The position numbers were made by a program, and so were the translations under genes. DNA of 11,820 bases from Methylococcaceae bacterium (GTDB lineage: Bacteria; Pseudomonadota; Gammaproteobacteria; Methylococcales; Methylococcaceae), in NCBI GenBank assembly GCA_012026715.1, contig VEPB01000548.1, positions 1 to 11,820 of the forward strand, in the 5' to 3' direction. Below, piece after piece: positions 1 to 7,737 of the stretch. Numbering within the stretch: position 1 is the first letter of the stretch; every line of letters begins with the position of its first letter. The notes beneath the pieces are model-generated. The model did not search any database. It saw nothing but the letters and a program-made list of their open reading frames with translations, and was not told the DNA's origin.

Positions 1-1
1 C

Positions 2-148
2 GGCAAGGCGACGGCCAAGCCGGTGGCGCAGCTCGACCGCATTCGGGAGGTGCTGATGGTCTGGAGCAATTCCAACCCGATCCCGCGTATCCGCGAGAGC
101 TACACCAACCGCCCCGACTTTATCGGCCCGCCGCTGCCCCATGAGTAA
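2..148 (+). CDS. mreC: Rod shape-determining protein MreC, C-terminal end (partial)
   Basis: The frame opening at base 2 is read without a stop to TAA at 146-148 and gives the last 48 residues of a protein whose start lies left of the window. The visible piece contains LDRIREVLMVWSN and ends in a proline-rich GPPLPHE tail. The assignment rests mainly on position: MreC is the usual gene immediately before mreD, and the stop overlaps the mreD start by 8 bases (ATGAGTAA), a translational-coupling arrangement. MreC is a bitopic inner-membrane protein whose periplasmic part organises the elongasome and activates PBP2. Too little is present to check its coiled coil or beta domains. Confidence 0.8.
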   Translation, partial: GKATAKPVAQLDRIREVLMVWSNSNPIPRIRESYTNRPDFIGPPLPHE

Positions 149-626
149 ATCCAGCCTCACCCTCGTCATCGTCTGCGTCAGTCTGGCTTTTGCCATGATC
201 TTGCGGATTCTGCCCTGGCCCCCGCAATGGCTGGCCGCCAACCCGGACTGGGTGCTGTTGTTCGTGGTTTACTGGAACATGGCCATTCCCGATCGTTTCG
301 GAGTGGTCGCGGCCTGGACTACCGGTCTGTTCGCCGACGCCCTGACCGGCCGGATGCTGGGGCAACACGCTCTGGCCTACACCTTGGTGGCATTCATGTG
401 CCTGCGGCTGCACCGGCAACTGCGACTGTCGCCGCTGTTCCAGCAGGGCTTGATGATCCTGTTGTTCCATCTGCTGTGCCAGGTCCTGGTGTTTTGGACC
501 CAGAACATGCGCGCATCCCCGATGGCCGGGGCCACTTATTGGATGCCGTCGCTGATGGGTGGCCTGCTCTGGCCGGTTACCTTCTTGACGCTGCGACGGC
601 TGCGGCGCAGCTGCAACATCGGTTGA
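141..626 (+). CDS. mreD: Rod shape-determining protein MreD
   Basis: This 161-residue, very hydrophobic protein fits MreD, an inner-membrane component of the MreBCD/RodA/PBP2 elongation complex that is usually about 160-175 residues. Membrane segments are visible at roughly residues 5-22, 33-50, 58-80, 97-118 and 130-150, and the tail is basic (LRRLRRSCNIG). The WPP near residues 24-27 followed by a short loop and an N-P-D-W segment is typical of the family. The start at 141 lies inside the mreC stop region, so translation is probably coupled. A 90-base gap without an obvious promoter or hairpin separates it from mrdA. Family assignment is from hydropathy, length and context. Confidence 0.9.
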   Translation: MSKSSLTLVIVCVSLAFAMILRILPWPPQWLAANPDWVLLFVVYWNMAIPDRFGVVAAWTTGLFADALTGRMLGQHALAYTLVAFMCLRLHRQLRLSPLFQQGLMILLFHLLCQVLVFWTQNMRASPMAGATYWMPSLMGGLLWPVTFLTLRRLRRSCNIG

Positions 627-716
627 CGCCATCGATGTCGCCGGCTTTCCATGGCCAGCAACGGTCTTTCGTCCCGTGCGGACGCTGACCGACTCCTGTG
701 CGGCGTGGCATAGCCG

Positions 717-2564
717 ATGAACTACGAACCCCTCTCCCTCAAGGATCAGCTGCTGGAGCAGCGCATCTTCCTCAACCGCATCGTCGCCGCGGTGTTGCTC
801 ATCATCGCGGCCACTGCCGGGTTGGGCCTGCGGCTGGTCTACCTGCAGGTGGTGGGACACGAGCACTACAGCGACCTGTCGCGCGACAACCAGGTCAAAA
901 TTTCACCACTGCCTCCGCCGCGCGGGCTGATCTTCGACCGCAACGGCGAGGTGCTGGCGGACAACGTGCCGAGCTACAGCCTCGAGCTGATTCCGGAACG
1001 GGTCCCCAACCTCAACCACACCCTGGAGGAGCTGAAGGCCCTCATCAACCTCAACGACGAGGAGATCCGCCGTTTCAACGCGCTCAAGGGCCGCGCCAAG
1101 AACTTCGAGAGCGTGCCACTGCGGCTGCAGTTGGGCGAAGAGGAAATGGCCCGGTTCTACGTCCACATGCCCCGCTTCCCCGGCGTCGAGGTGCGGTCCC
1201 GATCGCTGCGCACCTACCCCTACGGGGATTTGACCGCCCATGTGGTGGGCTATGTCGGCCGCATCAGCGAGAGCGAGCTGCAAAAGCTCGATCCTTCCGT
1301 CTACAGCGGCACCTATCACATCGGCAAGAGCGGCGTGGAGAAGACTTACGAATCGGTGTTGCACGGCAAGACCGGCTACGAGGAGTTGGAAACCAACGTG
1401 CAGGGCCGCGCCATCCACGTGTTGGGCCAGGCGCCGGCCATTCCCGGCGCCGACTTGCACCTGAGCCTGGACATCAAGTTGCAGCGCACCGCCTTCGATG
1501 CCTTGGGCGACTACGACGGTTCCGTGGTGGCCATCGAGCCCCGCAGCGGGCGGGTTCTCACCCTGGTCAGCAAGCCCAGCTTCGATCCCAATCCTTTCGT
1601 CCAAGGCATACCCAGGGCGCAGTACGACGCGCTCCAGCGCAATCCGGACCGACCACTCTACAATCGCGCCCTGCGCGGGGTCTATCCGCCCGGTTCGACG
1701 GTCAAGCCGTTCATGGCCCTGGCCGGACTGGAAGTCGGTGGTGTGCAGGCGGCCCATCGCACCTATTGTCCCGGCTTCTTCCGCCTTCCGGGCGTGGAGC
1801 ACAAATACCGCGACTGGCGTTCCGGCGGTCACGGCTCGGTGGATTTGAAATACGCCATCACCCAATCTTGCGACGTTTATTTCTACGATCTGGCGCTGCA
1901 TCTGGGCATCGAGCGCATGCACGATTATCTGGGCCGGTTTGGCTTCGGTAACCGCAGCGGCATCGACCTGGACGGTGAAAAAACCGGCCTCTATCCCTCG
2001 CCGGAATGGAAGCGCAAGCATCGCAAGCAACACTGGTTTCCCGGCGAGACCCTGATCGCCGGTATCGGCCAGGGCTATGTCGGGGCCACGCCGCTGCAAT
2101 TGGCGCGCGCCACCGCCATTCTTGCCAACCAGGGCACGGTGATCGAACCTAGGGTCACCGATCGTCTGGTTTCCTCCTTGGCGCTGGAACATCCCTATCC
2201 GCCCCCGCCGACAGCGGCCATCGAGATTGATCCGGGCCACTGGCGCACCGTGGTCGACGCCATGATCGACGTCGTCCATAGCCAGAGTGGCACGGCCAAG
2301 CTCATCGCCCCCGGCCTGACCTATCATGTGGCCGGCAAGACCGGCACCGCCCAGGTCTTCACCGTGCGCCAGGACCAGGAATACAAGAAAATGCACGTCA
2401 AGGAAGCCTTGCAGGATCACGCCTGGTTCATTGCCTTCGCGCCGGCGGAAGATCCCAAAATTGCCGTGGCGGTCATCGCGGAGCACGGCGGCCACGGCGG
2501 CTCGGTGGCGGCGCCCATCGCCCGCGCGGTCATCGACCAGTATTTGAAATCGTTGAATCCATGA
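717..2564 (+). CDS. mrdA: Peptidoglycan D,D-transpeptidase MrdA (penicillin-binding protein 2)
   Basis: This 615-residue class B penicillin-binding protein crosslinks peptidoglycan during cell elongation as partner of RodA. It has a short cytoplasmic N-terminus, one membrane anchor at about residues 21-43, a dimerisation/pedestal region (PPPRGLIFDRNGEVLADN begins near residue 64), then the transpeptidase domain. The three active-site motifs are present: STVK with nucleophile Ser327 and Lys330, SCD at Ser384, and KTGTAQ starting at Lys541. Length matches the family (about 610-650). The ATG at 717 gives a normal PBP2 N-terminus (LKDQLLEQRIFLNRI), although no good ribosome binding site precedes it. 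The stop overlaps the rodA start as ATGA, the usual coupled pair. Confidence 0.97.
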   Translation: MNYEPLSLKDQLLEQRIFLNRIVAAVLLIIAATAGLGLRLVYLQVVGHEHYSDLSRDNQVKISPLPPPRGLIFDRNGEVLADNVPSYSLELIPERVPNLNHTLEELKALINLNDEEIRRFNALKGRAKNFESVPLRLQLGEEEMARFYVHMPRFPGVEVRSRSLRTYPYGDLTAHVVGYVGRISESELQKLDPSVYSGTYHIGKSGVEKTYESVLHGKTGYEELETNVQGRAIHVLGQAPAIPGADLHLSLDIKLQRTAFDALGDYDGSVVAIEPRSGRVLTLVSKPSFDPNPFVQGIPRAQYDALQRNPDRPLYNRALRGVYPPGSTVKPFMALAGLEVGGVQAAHRTYCPGFFRLPGVEHKYRDWRSGGHGSVDLKYAITQSCDVYFYDLALHLGIERMHDYLGRFGFGNRSGIDLDGEKTGLYPSPEWKRKHRKQHWFPGETLIAGIGQGYVGATPLQLARATAILANQGTVIEPRVTDRLVSSLALEHPYPPPPTAAIEIDPGHWRTVVDAMIDVVHSQSGTAKLIAPGLTYHVAGKTGTAQVFTVRQDQEYKKMHVKEALQDHAWFIAFAPAEDPKIAVAVIAEHGGHGGSVAAPIARAVIDQYLKSLNP

Positions 2565-3694
2565 GCAGCGACTACGGCTACGTCGGCATCAAGCTCCACG
2601 AACCGCCCACCCGGCAGTGGCTGTCCCGGCTCCACATCGATTTGCCGCTGCTGGCCGGCTTGCTGATGCTGGCGGGCGCCGCTGCCGTAATCCTGTACAG
2701 CGCGGGCGGTCAGAAACTGGACGTGCTGATACGTCAAGGCACCCGACTGGGTTTGGCGATGGTCGTCATGTTCACGTTTGCCCAGATTCACCCCCGCCAC
2801 TTCCGCATGTACAGCCCGGCTCTGTACCTGCTGGGCGTGCTGTTGCTCACCGCGGTGCTGCTGATCGGGGAAACCTCCCTGGGCGCGACCCGCTGGCTCA
2901 ATCTCGGCATCGTGCGGTTTCAGCCGTCGGAAATGTGCAAACTGTCCATGCCCATGATGATCGCCTGGTATCTGGCGGCCCATCCCCTGCCCCCCAAGTT
3001 TCGCCATGTGGTTGCGGCGGGCATTCTGATCCTGGTGCCCACTGCCATGATCGCCAAGCAGCCCGACCTGGGAACGGCCTTTCTGGTGGGCGTGGCCGGA
3101 GCCGCCGTCCTGTTCCTGTCGGGCATGAGCTGGCGCTTGATTCTGGGGCTGGCGGTGATCGGCGCGGCGCTGCTGCCGGTGGGCTGGCATTTCATGCACG
3201 ACTACCAGCGCGACCGGGTCTTGATGTTCCTCAACCCCGAAGCCGATCCCCTGGGTCGCGGCTACCACATCATTCAATCCAAGATCGCCATCGGCTCCGG
3301 CGGAATCTACGGCAAGGGCTGGCTGCGCGGCACCCAGTCCCATCTGGAATTCCTGCCGGAGCGCTCCACCGACTTCATCTTCGCGGTGTTCGCCGAGGAG
3401 TTCGGCCTGCTGGGCTGTCTGGGGCTGTTGGGCATCTATCTGTTCATCCTGGGACGCTGCTTTGCCATCGTGGTCCAGGCCCAGGATAGCTACTCGCGGT
3501 TGCTGAGCGGGGCACTCACCGTCACCTTTTTCGTCTATGTGTTCGTCAACGTGGGCATGGTCATCGGCATCCTGCCGGTGGTCGGCGTACCCCTGCCCCT
3601 GGTCAGCTACGGCGGCACCTCCATGGTGACCCTGCTGGCGGGCTTCGGTATCCTCATGTCCATCCATACCCATCGCAAACACCTGCCGCGCTGA
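2561..3694 (+). CDS. rodA: SEDS-family peptidoglycan glycosyltransferase RodA
   Basis: This is a 377-residue polytopic inner-membrane protein with about ten membrane segments. RodA polymerises lipid II into glycan strands in the elongasome, and PBP2 crosslinks them. SEDS hallmarks are visible: ATRWLNLG and the FQPSE motif, QPDLGTA at residues 167-173, the long periplasmic loop with GSGGIYGKGWLRGTQ, then PERSTDFIF, whose aspartate (residue 271) corresponds to the essential loop aspartate of the family, and the C-terminal PVVGVPLPLVSYGGTSM motif. The start overlaps the mrdA stop by 4 bases, and mltB starts 3 bases after its stop. This RodA lies directly after PBP2, which favours RodA over the division paralogue FtsW. 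Confidence 0.97.
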   Translation: MSSDYGYVGIKLHEPPTRQWLSRLHIDLPLLAGLLMLAGAAAVILYSAGGQKLDVLIRQGTRLGLAMVVMFTFAQIHPRHFRMYSPALYLLGVLLLTAVLLIGETSLGATRWLNLGIVRFQPSEMCKLSMPMMIAWYLAAHPLPPKFRHVVAAGILILVPTAMIAKQPDLGTAFLVGVAGAAVLFLSGMSWRLILGLAVIGAALLPVGWHFMHDYQRDRVLMFLNPEADPLGRGYHIIQSKIAIGSGGIYGKGWLRGTQSHLEFLPERSTDFIFAVFAEEFGLLGCLGLLGIYLFILGRCFAIVVQAQDSYSRLLSGALTVTFFVYVFVNVGMVIGILPVVGVPLPLVSYGGTSMVTLLAGFGILMSIHTHRKHLPR

Positions 3695-3697
3695 ACC

Positions 3698-4681
3698 ATG
3701 AAACCGTTATTGCTCGCCGTGCTTCTGCTGCTGTCCCCGTGGTGCCGGGGCGACGTGACCGATCGGGCCGAGGCGCGCGGCTTCATCCAGCACATGGTCA
3801 AGCGGCACGGATTCGAACGGAGCGAACTGGAACAACTGTTCCGCAGCGTGGAGATCCAGGACAAGGTGCTGGAGGCGATTTCCAAACCCTATGAAGCCAA
3901 ACCCTGGCATCTATACCGCAAGCTGTTTATCACCGAGGCGCGCATTCAGGGCGGCGTCAACTTCTGGAACAGCAACGCCGCCGCGCTGATCGATGCCCAG
4001 CGGCGCTACGGGGTAGCGCCCGAGATCATCGTCGCCATCATCGGCATCGAGACCAGCTACGGCCAGAACACCGGCAACTACCGGGTGATCGATGCACTGG
4101 CGACGCTGGCTTTCGCCTACCCCAAGCGGGCCGAATTCTTTCGCAAGGAACTGGAAAACTTCCTGCTGCTGTCCCGCCAGGAGAACCTTGATCCCCTGGC
4201 GCCCAAGGGCTCTTATGCCGGCGCCATGGGCCTGCCCCAGTTCATGCCCAGCAGCTACCGGGCGTTCGCCACCGACTTCGATGGCGACCGCAAGCGCAAT
4301 ATCTGGAGCAATCCGGCCGACGCCATCGGCAGCGTGGCCAACTACTTCTCGCGCAACGGCTGGGCCAGCGGCGGTGCCGTGGCTTATCCGGCCGCCGTGC
4401 CGAAACAAGGTTACGACCATCTGCTCAGCAAAGATTCCATGCCGCAGCATTCCATCGCCCGCCTCGCGGGCTTGGGAGTGCATCCCCTGGAAGGCGCTCC
4501 GGCTGCCGATACCCGCGCCAATCTGCTGGAGCTGGAAGGGGAAACCGGCCCGGAATTCTGGCTCACCCTGCAGAACTTCTACGCCATCACCCGCTACAAC
4601 CACAGTCCGCTCTATGCCATGGCTGCGCACCAACTGAGCCGGGAAGTGCTGGCTCGAAGAAATGGCGGCACGCCGCGCTGA
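3698..4681 (+). CDS. mltB: Lytic murein transglycosylase B (MltB/Slt35 family)
   Basis: The 327-residue product matches MltB/Slt35, which cleaves the MurNAc-GlcNAc bond of peptidoglycan and forms 1,6-anhydromuramic acid. The catalytic glutamate is Glu118 in IIGIETSYGQNTG. A lysozyme-like fold signature follows (GSYAGAMGLPQFMPSSYRAF), then the EF-hand-like calcium loop at residues 193-204 (DFDGDRKRNIW) and the family motif DAIGSVANYF. A hydrophobic signal sequence spans residues 1-18. Cys16 lies in a poor lipobox context (Pro-Trp before it), so a cleaved periplasmic enzyme seems more likely than a lipoprotein. The gene starts 3 bases after rodA with no clear ribosome binding site of its own. 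A PBP2-RodA-MltB cluster is also known in pseudomonads, and it places a wall-cutting enzyme with the elongation synthase. Confidence 0.95.
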   Translation: MKPLLLAVLLLLSPWCRGDVTDRAEARGFIQHMVKRHGFERSELEQLFRSVEIQDKVLEAISKPYEAKPWHLYRKLFITEARIQGGVNFWNSNAAALIDAQRRYGVAPEIIVAIIGIETSYGQNTGNYRVIDALATLAFAYPKRAEFFRKELENFLLLSRQENLDPLAPKGSYAGAMGLPQFMPSSYRAFATDFDGDRKRNIWSNPADAIGSVANYFSRNGWASGGAVAYPAAVPKQGYDHLLSKDSMPQHSIARLAGLGVHPLEGAPAADTRANLLELEGETGPEFWLTLQNFYAITRYNHSPLYAMAAHQLSREVLARRNGGTPR

Positions 4682-4754
4682 TCCGGACGCCTGAACCGCG
4701 CGCTGAAACCCGCTATCACCGAGTGCCATCCGGGGCAGTGTTCACTTCCAACAA

Positions 4755-4784
4755 GAAGGGGCGAACCTTTCGATCCGCCCCTTC
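4755..4784 (+). terminator. Hairpin after the mre/mrd/mltB operon
   Basis: A perfect 9-bp stem (GAAGGGGCG at 4755-4763 pairing with CGCCCCTTC at 4776-4784) encloses a 12-base loop, 73 bases after the mltB stop. There is no strong T run on the plus side. On the minus side the stem is followed by TTGTTGG. It may therefore act in both directions, but terminator function is inferred from the stem and its place between convergent genes. Confidence 0.55.
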
Positions 4785-4800
4785 GAGTTCAATCAGCTAA

Positions 4801-4819
4801 AGCCGCCGAGAGGGCGGCT
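4801..4819 (-). terminator. Probable terminator of the porin-pstS unit
   Basis: On the minus strand the stem AGCCGCC / GGCGGCT (7 bp, 5-base loop) begins 5 bases after the pstS-like stop codon. It is followed by TTTAGCTGATT, a weak T-rich tail. Position and GC-rich stem support a rho-independent terminator, but the tail is imperfect. A second hairpin lies just beyond it at 4755-4784. Confidence 0.6.
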
Positions 4820-4823
4820 GCCG

Positions 4824-5876
4824 TTACAGGGAAAACGGCGCCAGCGCCTTGGCCTTGCCGGCCACTTCCTTGCGTTCCTTGGCCGGCAGCGGGATCAGTC
4901 CCTTGTCGGCCAGATAGCCTTCGTCACCCCAGGCCTTTTCGCTGGTGAATTCGGCGATATAGGCTTCCAGGCCGGGGATCATGCCCACGTGCGCCTTTTT
5001 CACGTAGAAGAACAGGGGGCGGGAGATCGGGTATTTGCCGGCTGAGATGGTCTCATAACTCGCCGTGACGCCATCGACGGTGGCAGCGGCCACCTTGTCG
5101 GCATTCTGCTCCAGGTAGCTGAAGCCGAAGATACCCAGCGCCGATGGGTTGTTTTCCAGCTTCTGCACGATCAGATTGTCGTTTTCGCCGGCCTCCACAT
5201 AGGCGCCGTCCTCGCGCACCGTCATGCAGACATTCTTGAACCAGGCTTCGTCGGAGGCCTTCTTGGCCTTGATCCAATCAAAGGCCTGGCAGCCGCCTTC
5301 CAGCGCCAGTTCGGCGAAGGCGTCGCGAGTGCCGGAAGTCGGCGGCGGCCCCAGCACCTCGATCTTGGTCGCCGGCAGCTTGGGGTTGATCTCGTTCCAG
5401 TTCTTGTAGGGATTCTCCACCAGGGTTTCCGGCTTGGCGGGATCGGGCACCCGCTTGGCCAGGGCCAGGAAGACTTCCTTCCGGCTCAGTTCCAGCTTCT
5501 GCTTGTTCTTCTTCGAGTACGCCAGGACGATGCCGTCGAAGCCGATCTTGACCTCGACGATGTCGGTCACGCCCGCCTTCTGGCAGGCCTCCAACTCGGA
5601 TTTCTTCATGGCCCGGGAGGCATTGGCGACATCGGGATGCTGCACCCCGACGCCACCGCAGAACAGCTTGATGCCGCCGCCGGTTCCGGTGGACTCCACC
5701 TTGGGAGTCTTGAACTTGCCGGCCTTGCCCATCTGCTCCGCGACCACGGTGGCGAAGGGATAGACCGTCGAGGAACCGACGACGCTGATGTAGTCGCGGC
5801 CGCCTTCGGCCGCCACACCGCCGCTTGCCACCAAGGACGCGCCAAGAATCGCGGCGACGGGAAGATTACGTTTCAT
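4824..5876 (-). CDS. pstS: PstS-family phosphate-binding protein, periplasmic
   Basis: This 350-residue protein has a signal peptide (residues 1-23, MKRNLPVAAIL to VAA) and the phosphate-binding fold of PstS. Visible ligand-loop motifs are VVGSSTVYPF (residues 32-41) and PPTSGTRDAF with SGTR at 181-184, plus IGFDGIVLAY in the core. PstS captures inorganic phosphate in the periplasm and delivers it to the PstCAB permease. I chose the ATG at 5876 because it begins the signal peptide and has AGAGG upstream at a suitable distance; a longer reading to 5990 would add an unlikely N-terminus. The gene follows the porin gene by 83 bases and has no Pho box of its own, so it is probably cotranscribed. 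No pstCAB lies nearby. A related anion-binding role is possible. Confidence 0.88.
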   Translation of the reverse strand: MKRNLPVAAILGASLVASGGVAAEGGRDYISVVGSSTVYPFATVVAEQMGKAGKFKTPKVESTGTGGGIKLFCGGVGVQHPDVANASRAMKKSELEACQKAGVTDIVEVKIGFDGIVLAYSKKNKQKLELSRKEVFLALAKRVPDPAKPETLVENPYKNWNEINPKLPATKIEVLGPPPTSGTRDAFAELALEGGCQAFDWIKAKKASDEAWFKNVCMTVREDGAYVEAGENDNLIVQKLENNPSALGIFGFSYLEQNADKVAAATVDGVTASYETISAGKYPISRPLFFYVKKAHVGMIPGLEAYIAEFTSEKAWGDEGYLADKGLIPLPAKERKEVAGKAKALAPFSL

Positions 5877-5923
5877 GGAATTGGACCTCTGTTGGTTTAA
5901 AAACTCGACTGACTGGGATGTAT

Positions 5924-5952
5924 GGGGCCCGGACCCGCAGCAGGCAGGCCCC
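5924..5952 (-). other. GC-rich inverted repeat between porin and pstS
   Basis: GGGGCC (5924-5929) and GGCCCC (5947-5952) can pair across a 17-base loop in the porin-pstS gap. It lies just after the porin stop and before the pstS ribosome binding site. No T run follows directly on the minus strand, so it is not a standard terminator. It could stabilise the 3' end of the porin message or partly attenuate readthrough. The function is inferred and the stem is short. Confidence 0.35.
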
Positions 5953-5959
5953 TGGAGAG

Positions 5960-7672
5960 CTAGAAGTCTAACCGGACTGCAGTCTCCCAAATATCCGGAT
6001 TCAGACCGTTGAAGCAGGCAATGGAGGCGCTGCTAGACGTTGAGTTCTCGGCTGGCTTGCACTTCCCGGCCTGAGCAGTGCGAGTATTAAACACATGGAC
6101 CCAGTTAGTCATTAATCGCACCTTTGGAGTCAGGTACCAGTTGAGGGCCAGGGTTCCGGTGCTGGTACTGCCGCCGTGAATATTCTCGGTATTCATGTCG
6201 ATCAGATCGTACCGTGCGGCAATTTCCCAGGCGCCCAGTCCTCCGCTCCCGAGAAAATTACTCTTGGGCACCAAACGGCCCCAGGTACCTTTCTTGTCGT
6301 CATACGGACGAGTTTCACCCGTCAGAAAATATCCAGCTGCCACATAGTATCCGCGCAAGATATCGTCTCCTGAATATCCGATACCCGACACTTTCGCCTG
6401 CATGTATTCGGCGGTCAAATGGGCGGGTCCAAAAGCGCCACCCAATTCCGCGCCAAACATGGCGATGTCGTCTGCCTCATGCCATCCGGCCTGCCCCCTC
6501 GCATTCTTGTTGCTGGCACTGCAGCTTGCCAGGGCGTTGTTTCCGCAGCCAGTGAGGTTACTAGTATTTACCCAGTTGGTTCTGTCTTCGTTGGTGTCCG
6601 GCTGCGAAACGTACTGCCAGCCGCCATTCCGGAAGCTGCCGTCAGAGTTATAGTGGTTGTTGATGCTTCGCCAAGAACCCCATGCGCCGGTATGAAGCAC
6701 ATTGCCATCAGCATCCTTGAAGGGCGCCAATGTCACGCGGCCAACCAGCTGATAACTGGTATTTCCACTAAATGCATTCCGGTTGATGTTGCCCTGCGGG
6801 TTGTCGGAACTGTTGCCCGGACTCGGTGCCCCCAACGATTCTGTGGTAATGCCGCCCTTCAAGGTATAAGGCATATCCAGGGCTTTTGCATAGTAGTCCG
6901 CGATGACCCCAACTTGATATTTGCTGTTTGGTCCCGCCTCGATGAACGCATTGTTTGGCAAGGCGCGCTCAACAAAGGTCAAATAGTTGTTGCTCATCAC
7001 TGAGTCCATACTCTTACCTTCGTTCTGCTGACCGAAGGTCAAAGAGAAGGGTTTGTAGGCGTTCCAGCGCATGAAGGCATCGGTAATTCCCTGGGTGCCA
7101 CCGCCATTGCGAGCCCAATCGTACTCAAAGCGGTAGTCGTAATCCTTGAAGAACGTGCCTTCGGTATAGAGACGGGCTCGGCGGAAACCCGCTGTATTCG
7201 CCAGATCGGTCGTTCCCTTCCCTTTTCCGTCCGGGTCGTTAAAGTTGACCTGCGTATCGACCTGCAATCGCCCGCCAATCTTCGCCTTGAAGTTGCCATC
7301 GTTGGATTCGAATTCAAGGCCGTTGGCCCCCAGCTTCACGTGGCCGGCGTCCTTGTCCTCCGCCGGTTTTTCCTTCGCGGCGACCTGCTGCTTCTCTTCG
7401 CTTTGCTTTTTGGCGAGGTGAGCGTGCTGATCCTTGGTGAGGGCACCGTTCTTGGCCAGAATCTCCAGCAGTTCACTGCTGGCACTTCCGCTCGCTCCCT
7501 TGGCGATCAGCTTCTGATGTTGCTCGCCGGTGATGATGCCGTTCTTGAGCAGGGCATCCAGCAATTCTTTGTCATCTGCGAAAACGGGGTTGGCCAGAAC
7601 TGCGGCCAGGGACATGGCGCCGGCCCCGATCGCGACGATGCGGGCACGGCGGCGGCCAAAGTGGTGTTTCAT
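5960..7672 (-). CDS. OprO/OprP-type phosphate-selective porin
   Basis: This 570-residue outer-membrane protein has a signal peptide (residues 1-32, ending VFA), two helical repeats at 36-58 and 67-89 sharing ELL..L.KNG..T..QH..L, a charged Lys/Glu-rich linker at about 90-112, and then a beta-barrel beginning near KIGGRLQVDTQVNF. It ends in the typical outer-membrane terminal phenylalanine (VRLDF). The FRRARLYTEG and WYLTPKVRLMTNW segments resemble the OprO/OprP family, whose 16-stranded trimeric channels favour phosphate or polyphosphate. The ATG at 7672 starts the signal peptide and has GGAGA upstream; an in-frame ATG at 7708 is less likely. Three PhoB-type repeats upstream support a phosphate role. 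Unusually, two cysteine pairs (376/384 and 538/553) lie in probable loops. Confidence 0.87.
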   Translation of the reverse strand: MKHHFGRRRARIVAIGAGAMSLAAVLANPVFADDKELLDALLKNGIITGEQHQKLIAKGASGSASSELLEILAKNGALTKDQHAHLAKKQSEEKQQVAAKEKPAEDKDAGHVKLGANGLEFESNDGNFKAKIGGRLQVDTQVNFNDPDGKGKGTTDLANTAGFRRARLYTEGTFFKDYDYRFEYDWARNGGGTQGITDAFMRWNAYKPFSLTFGQQNEGKSMDSVMSNNYLTFVERALPNNAFIEAGPNSKYQVGVIADYYAKALDMPYTLKGGITTESLGAPSPGNSSDNPQGNINRNAFSGNTSYQLVGRVTLAPFKDADGNVLHTGAWGSWRSINNHYNSDGSFRNGGWQYVSQPDTNEDRTNWVNTSNLTGCGNNALASCSASNKNARGQAGWHEADDIAMFGAELGGAFGPAHLTAEYMQAKVSGIGYSGDDILRGYYVAAGYFLTGETRPYDDKKGTWGRLVPKSNFLGSGGLGAWEIAARYDLIDMNTENIHGGSTSTGTLALNWYLTPKVRLMTNWVHVFNTRTAQAGKCKPAENSTSSSASIACFNGLNPDIWETAVRLDF

Positions 7673-7708
7673 CCGGGTTGTCTCCATTTGAGGGTTGAAT
7701 GGATGCAA

Positions 7709-7727
7709 CGTAAATCGTTGATTTACG
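7709..7727. promoter_or_regulatory. Perfect inverted repeat upstream of the porin gene
   Basis: The sequence cgtaaatcgttgatttacg has two perfect 8-base arms around a 3-base centre. It sits between the Pho repeats and the porin start codon and covers the best -10 candidate (TAAATC, minus strand, 7720-7725). It could be an operator for a second regulator or, if transcribed, a small 5' hairpin. The binding factor is unknown. Confidence 0.5.
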
Positions 7728-7737
7728 AACCCGGATA

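Noticed and set aside
627..716. Possible small gene or promoter in the mreD-mrdA gap
   Set aside because: The 90 bases contain no convincing start with ribosome binding site, no -35/-10 pair and no hairpin. It reads as a plain intra-operon spacer.
903..2495. A 530-codon minus-strand open frame opposite mrdA
   Set aside because: It mirrors a clear PBP2 gene with all active-site motifs. High GC content commonly leaves long open antisense frames, and the translation shows no recognisable domain.
2417..3682. A 421-codon minus-strand open frame opposite rodA
   Set aside because: The translation is rich in His, Gln and Asp with no domain pattern, and it lies fully opposite the end of mrdA and rodA. 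It is a codon-bias shadow.
3743..3748. MltB Cys16 as a lipoprotein attachment site
   Set aside because: The residues before the cysteine (Ser-Pro-Trp) do not fit a lipobox, which needs a small residue at -1. The signal peptide is better read as a standard one.
6419..7003. A 194-codon plus-strand open frame opposite the porin gene
   Set aside because: There is no recognisable protein and no ribosome binding site, and the porin frame on the other strand is well supported from signal peptide to terminal Phe.
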